Both the position numbers and the translations under genes were made by a program. A stretch of DNA of 7,022 bases from Erysipelotrichaceae bacterium (GTDB taxonomy: Bacteria; Bacillota_I; Bacilli_A; Erysipelotrichales; Erysipelotrichaceae), in contig JANJWY010000221.1 in assembly GCA_024709285.1 (NCBI GenBank), positions 1 through 7,022 of the forward strand. Direction: 5' to 3'. This document shows positions 5,736-7,022 of this stretch, piece by piece; positions within the stretch are counted from its first letter, which is position 1, and each line of letters begins with the position of its first letter. The notes beneath the pieces are model-generated. The model saw only the letters and a program-made list of their open reading frames with translations. It was not told the DNA's origin and ran no database searches.

Positions 5736-5906
5736 GAAGAGATGATTCGGCGCTTGGATTGGTTTTGAAATAGTATTCGGATGTGTTTCTTCAAAGATTG
5801 GTATCTAGATAGTATTTTGGATTTGATTTGATTCTGATATTTTGCGAAATGTTGTGATTTCGAGTCATCTCTTCCCTATAAAAGATGAAACCGCTTGCGG
5901 TTTTTT
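5736..5906 (+). ncRNA. Structured non-coding RNA, 6S-like (ssrS candidate)
   Basis: The transcript would be about 170 bases long, from an extended -10 promoter to a terminator. Its first 14 bases, GAAGAGATGATTCG (5736-5749), pair fully with CGAGTCATCTCTTC (5861-5874), with a single G-U pair. Inside lie an open region and an apical helix of nine pairs (5800-5805 with 5836-5841, and 5807-5809 with 5833-5835, one bulged T). The alternative small hairpin CGAAAT/ATTTCG (5845-5850 with 5857-5862) sits on the 3' side. A closed terminal stem, a large AU-rich bubble and an inner stem are the architecture of 6S RNA, which imitates an open promoter and sequesters sigma-70/sigma-A RNA polymerase. The closing stem (GAGATG...CATCTC) also recalls that of E. 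coli 6S as I remember it. There is no open frame longer than ten codons and no T-box or S-box sequence. That it is an RNA gene is well supported; its identity as 6S is an inference. Confidence 0.65.
5888..5906 (+). terminator. Rho-independent terminator after the structured RNA
   Basis: AAACCG (5888-5893) pairs with CGGTTT (5898-5903) around a CTTG loop, running into six T (5901-5906). It lies 13 bases beyond the closing stem of the RNA. No terminator is seen after the amino acid importer genes, so this one probably also stops transcripts coming from 3470-5712. Confidence 0.88.
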
Positions 5907-5940
5907 CTTTGCCTGAAAAGATAACTTCAGTGGTAAAAAC

Positions 5941-5954
5941 AGCAGAATTCTGCT
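5941..5954 (+). promoter_or_regulatory. Perfect 14-base palindrome upstream of cysK, candidate operator
   Basis: AGCAGAATTCTGCT is its own reverse complement over all 14 bases and lies 27 bases before the cysK start. It is followed by TATCAT (5959-5964, five of six matches to the -10 consensus). The best -35 for that box, AAAACA (5936-5941), is weak, and the palindrome fills the spacer, where a bound repressor would block polymerase. An Rrf2-type cysteine regulator such as CymR would be a natural candidate, since CymR sites contain GGAATT-like cores, but the match is only partial. As RNA it could form a 5-bp hairpin with an AATT loop. Confidence 0.5.
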
Positions 5955-5981
5955 ATTCTATCATGGCAAAGAGGTGAACTT

Positions 5982-6905
5982 ATGATAGTAAATTCCATAA
6001 CCGATTTGATCGGCAGAACGCCGATCGTCGATGTTTCTTCATATTTTGAGGGCTTAACGGCCCGACTGTTAGTTAAAGTAGAAAGTTTTAATCCGGGCGG
6101 AAGCGTGAAAGACCGCATCGCTTTTGCGATGATTCATAAAGCAATGGAAGCGGGTCTGATTGATTCAGAAACCCAGATCATCGAACCTAGCAGCGGCAAT
6201 ACCGGAGTAGGATTAGCCATGGTATGTGCAGCGCTGGGACTAAAACTGACCATTATCATGCCCGAAACGATGACTGTCGAACGCCGCATGCTGATTAAAG
6301 CGTATGGTGCTCAATTGGAACTGACTCCCGGTCCGATGGGAATGAAAGGGTCGATAGCCCGTGCCAATGAGTTGGCTCAGCAATATCCGAATTCTTTTAT
6401 TCCGATGCAGTTTGAAAATATGGCGAATCCGGAAGTGCACCGTCGTACGACCGCACAAGAAATCCTGGCTGACACCCAGGGGAATGTTGACATTTTTATA
6501 TCCGGTGTCGGTACCGGCGGTACCATAAGCGGAATCTCATCCGTACTGAAGGAAGTGAATCCGAATCTTAAAGTCATTGCGGTCGAACCGACAAAATCTC
6601 CCGTATTATCCGGAGGTCAACCCGGTCCGCATAAGATTTACGGTATCGGTGCCGGTTTTGTTCCCAACACCCTCGATACTTCCGCATACGATCAGATCAT
6701 CACCGTGTACGATGATTTGGCTTTTGAGACGACCCGATTACTGGCAAAGAAAACAGGCATTCTGGCCGGCATTTCATCCGGCGGAGCTTTTGCGGTGGCA
6801 CTTGATCAGGCCCGATTACCTGAAAATCAAGGGAAGACTGTCTTGACCTTATTGCCTGACACCGGCGAACGTTATTTGTCCAGCGGCGTTTTTGAAGGAG
6901 AGTAA
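5982..6905 (+). CDS. cysK: Cysteine synthase (O-acetylserine sulfhydrylase) CysK
   Basis: A complete 307-residue PLP enzyme of fold type II, the usual length. It makes cysteine from O-acetylserine and sulfide in the cytoplasm. The PLP lysine is K43 in NPGGSVKDR (37-45). PSSGNTG (69-75) is the substrate loop, GVGTGGT (175-181) holds the cofactor phosphate, GGQPGPHKIYGIGAGFVP (211-228) is a strongly diagnostic stretch, and T294 in LPDTGERYLS (291-300) contacts the pyridine nitrogen. The diagnostic stretch and the adjoining cysE favour cysteine synthase over cystathionine beta-synthase, which carries the same catalytic motifs. AGAGGTG (5970-5976) lies five bases before the ATG. The terminator at 5888-5906 separates it from upstream genes, so it needs its own promoter, where the 14-base palindrome lies. 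cysE follows one base after its stop. Confidence 0.97.
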   Translation: MIVNSITDLIGRTPIVDVSSYFEGLTARLLVKVESFNPGGSVKDRIAFAMIHKAMEAGLIDSETQIIEPSSGNTGVGLAMVCAALGLKLTIIMPETMTVERRMLIKAYGAQLELTPGPMGMKGSIARANELAQQYPNSFIPMQFENMANPEVHRRTTAQEILADTQGNVDIFISGVGTGGTISGISSVLKEVNPNLKVIAVEPTKSPVLSGGQPGPHKIYGIGAGFVPNTLDTSAYDQIITVYDDLAFETTRLLAKKTGILAGISSGGAFAVALDQARLPENQGKTVLTLLPDTGERYLSSGVFEGE

Positions 6906-6906
6906 G

Positions 6907-7022
6907 ATGTTTGATACGGCAAAATCGATCTTAAAGCGTGATCCGGCAGCCAAAAATCTTTTGGAAGTCATTTTGCTGTACCCGGGATTACATGCTATGT
7001 TCTACTATCGGATTGGAAACAG
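6907..7022 (+). CDS. cysE: Serine O-acetyltransferase CysE, N-terminal fragment
   Basis: The first 38 codons of a gene that runs off the end of the window. The protein begins MFDTAKSILKRDPAAKNLLE and continues VILLYPGLHAMFYYRIGN. RDPAA, then LE, then the YPGLHA..YRI pattern is the well-known start of bacterial serine acetyltransferases, which turn serine and acetyl-CoA into O-acetylserine, the substrate of CysK. The hexapeptide-repeat catalytic domain lies outside the window. A strong AAGGAG (6895-6900) inside the end of cysK sits six bases before the ATG. The two genes are almost contiguous and surely form one operon; in many bacteria their products also bind each other as the cysteine synthase complex, through the CysE C-terminus. 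Confidence 0.93.
   Translation, partial: MFDTAKSILKRDPAAKNLLEVILLYPGLHAMFYYRIGN

Noticed and set aside
5742..5812. Tiny reading frames inside the RNA, including a 10-codon one starting MCFFKDW at 5781, as a cysteine leader peptide
   Set aside because: No ribosome binding site precedes either one, and they lie inside the paired or apical parts of the RNA. One Cys codon is not enough to suggest a leader.
5713..5981. T-box or SAM (S-box) riboswitch controlling cysK
   Set aside because: The gap has a promoter, structure and a terminator before cysK, as an attenuator would. However, the T-box core (GGTGG followed by ACCGCG) is absent, with only a chance AACCGC inside the terminator, and no S-box consensus is seen. 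The long stem does not compete with the terminator for the same bases.
302..6577. Several open frames on the - strand opposite pstB, the permeases, the importer genes and cysK
   Set aside because: All lie wholly or almost wholly within well-supported + strand genes, have no recognisable motifs and read as low-complexity shadows.
1..7022. CRISPR arrays, insertion sequences, tRNA or rRNA genes, phage or defence systems
   Set aside because: No regularly spaced repeats, terminal inverted repeats, transposase-like frames or tRNA cloverleaf sequences were seen on reading both strands.

Overview
The window reads as chromosomal DNA from a low-to-moderate GC Gram-positive bacterium (Bacillota). The grounds are strong Shine-Dalgarno sites (AAGGAG, AGGAG, GAGGTG), sigma-A-type promoters with 17-base spacers, tight operons with overlapping genes, a lipoprotein solute-binding protein and a PerR-type Fur regulator. 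TGA is used as a normal stop. A lineage such as Erysipelotrichia or Clostridia fits, but the genus cannot be named from this sequence. All genes are on the + strand.

Layout. (1) 1-977: the 3' end of pstA and complete pstB, the inner-membrane and ATPase parts of the high-affinity phosphate ABC importer, closed by a hairpin terminator at 984-1010. phoU does not follow. (2) 1105-2949: an Mrp/NBP35-family P-loop ATPase whose end overlaps the first of two small membrane proteins. Those two also overlap each other and align without gaps along most of their length, so they are tandem paralogues and look like two half-permeases of the YraQ/ArsP-like (DUF318) type. (3) 3014-3400: a short Fur-family regulator with all five PerR-type metal ligands, its own very good promoter and a terminator. 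(4) 3470-5712: a polar amino acid ABC importer in the order lipoprotein, permease, ATPase. (5) 5736-5906: a non-coding RNA gene with an extended -10 promoter, a 14-pair long-range closing stem, an AU-rich interior and a Rho-independent terminator, resembling 6S RNA. (6) 5982-7022: cysK and the start of cysE, the two-step serine-to-cysteine pathway, preceded by a perfect 14-base palindrome.

How the genes fit together. The second half of the window leans toward sulfur amino acid and redox physiology: a peroxide/metal-type sensor, an amino acid importer that may carry cystine (by context only), and cysteine synthesis. The Mrp ATPase (Fe-S cluster carrier family) with a paired permease is the least familiar module. 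The 6S-like RNA lies between the importer operon and cysK. Since no terminator is visible between the importer genes and the RNA, the RNA's terminator may also end the importer transcript.

The most notable items are the structured RNA at 5736-5906 and the Mrp plus duplicated half-permease operon. The remaining genes are standard members of known families.
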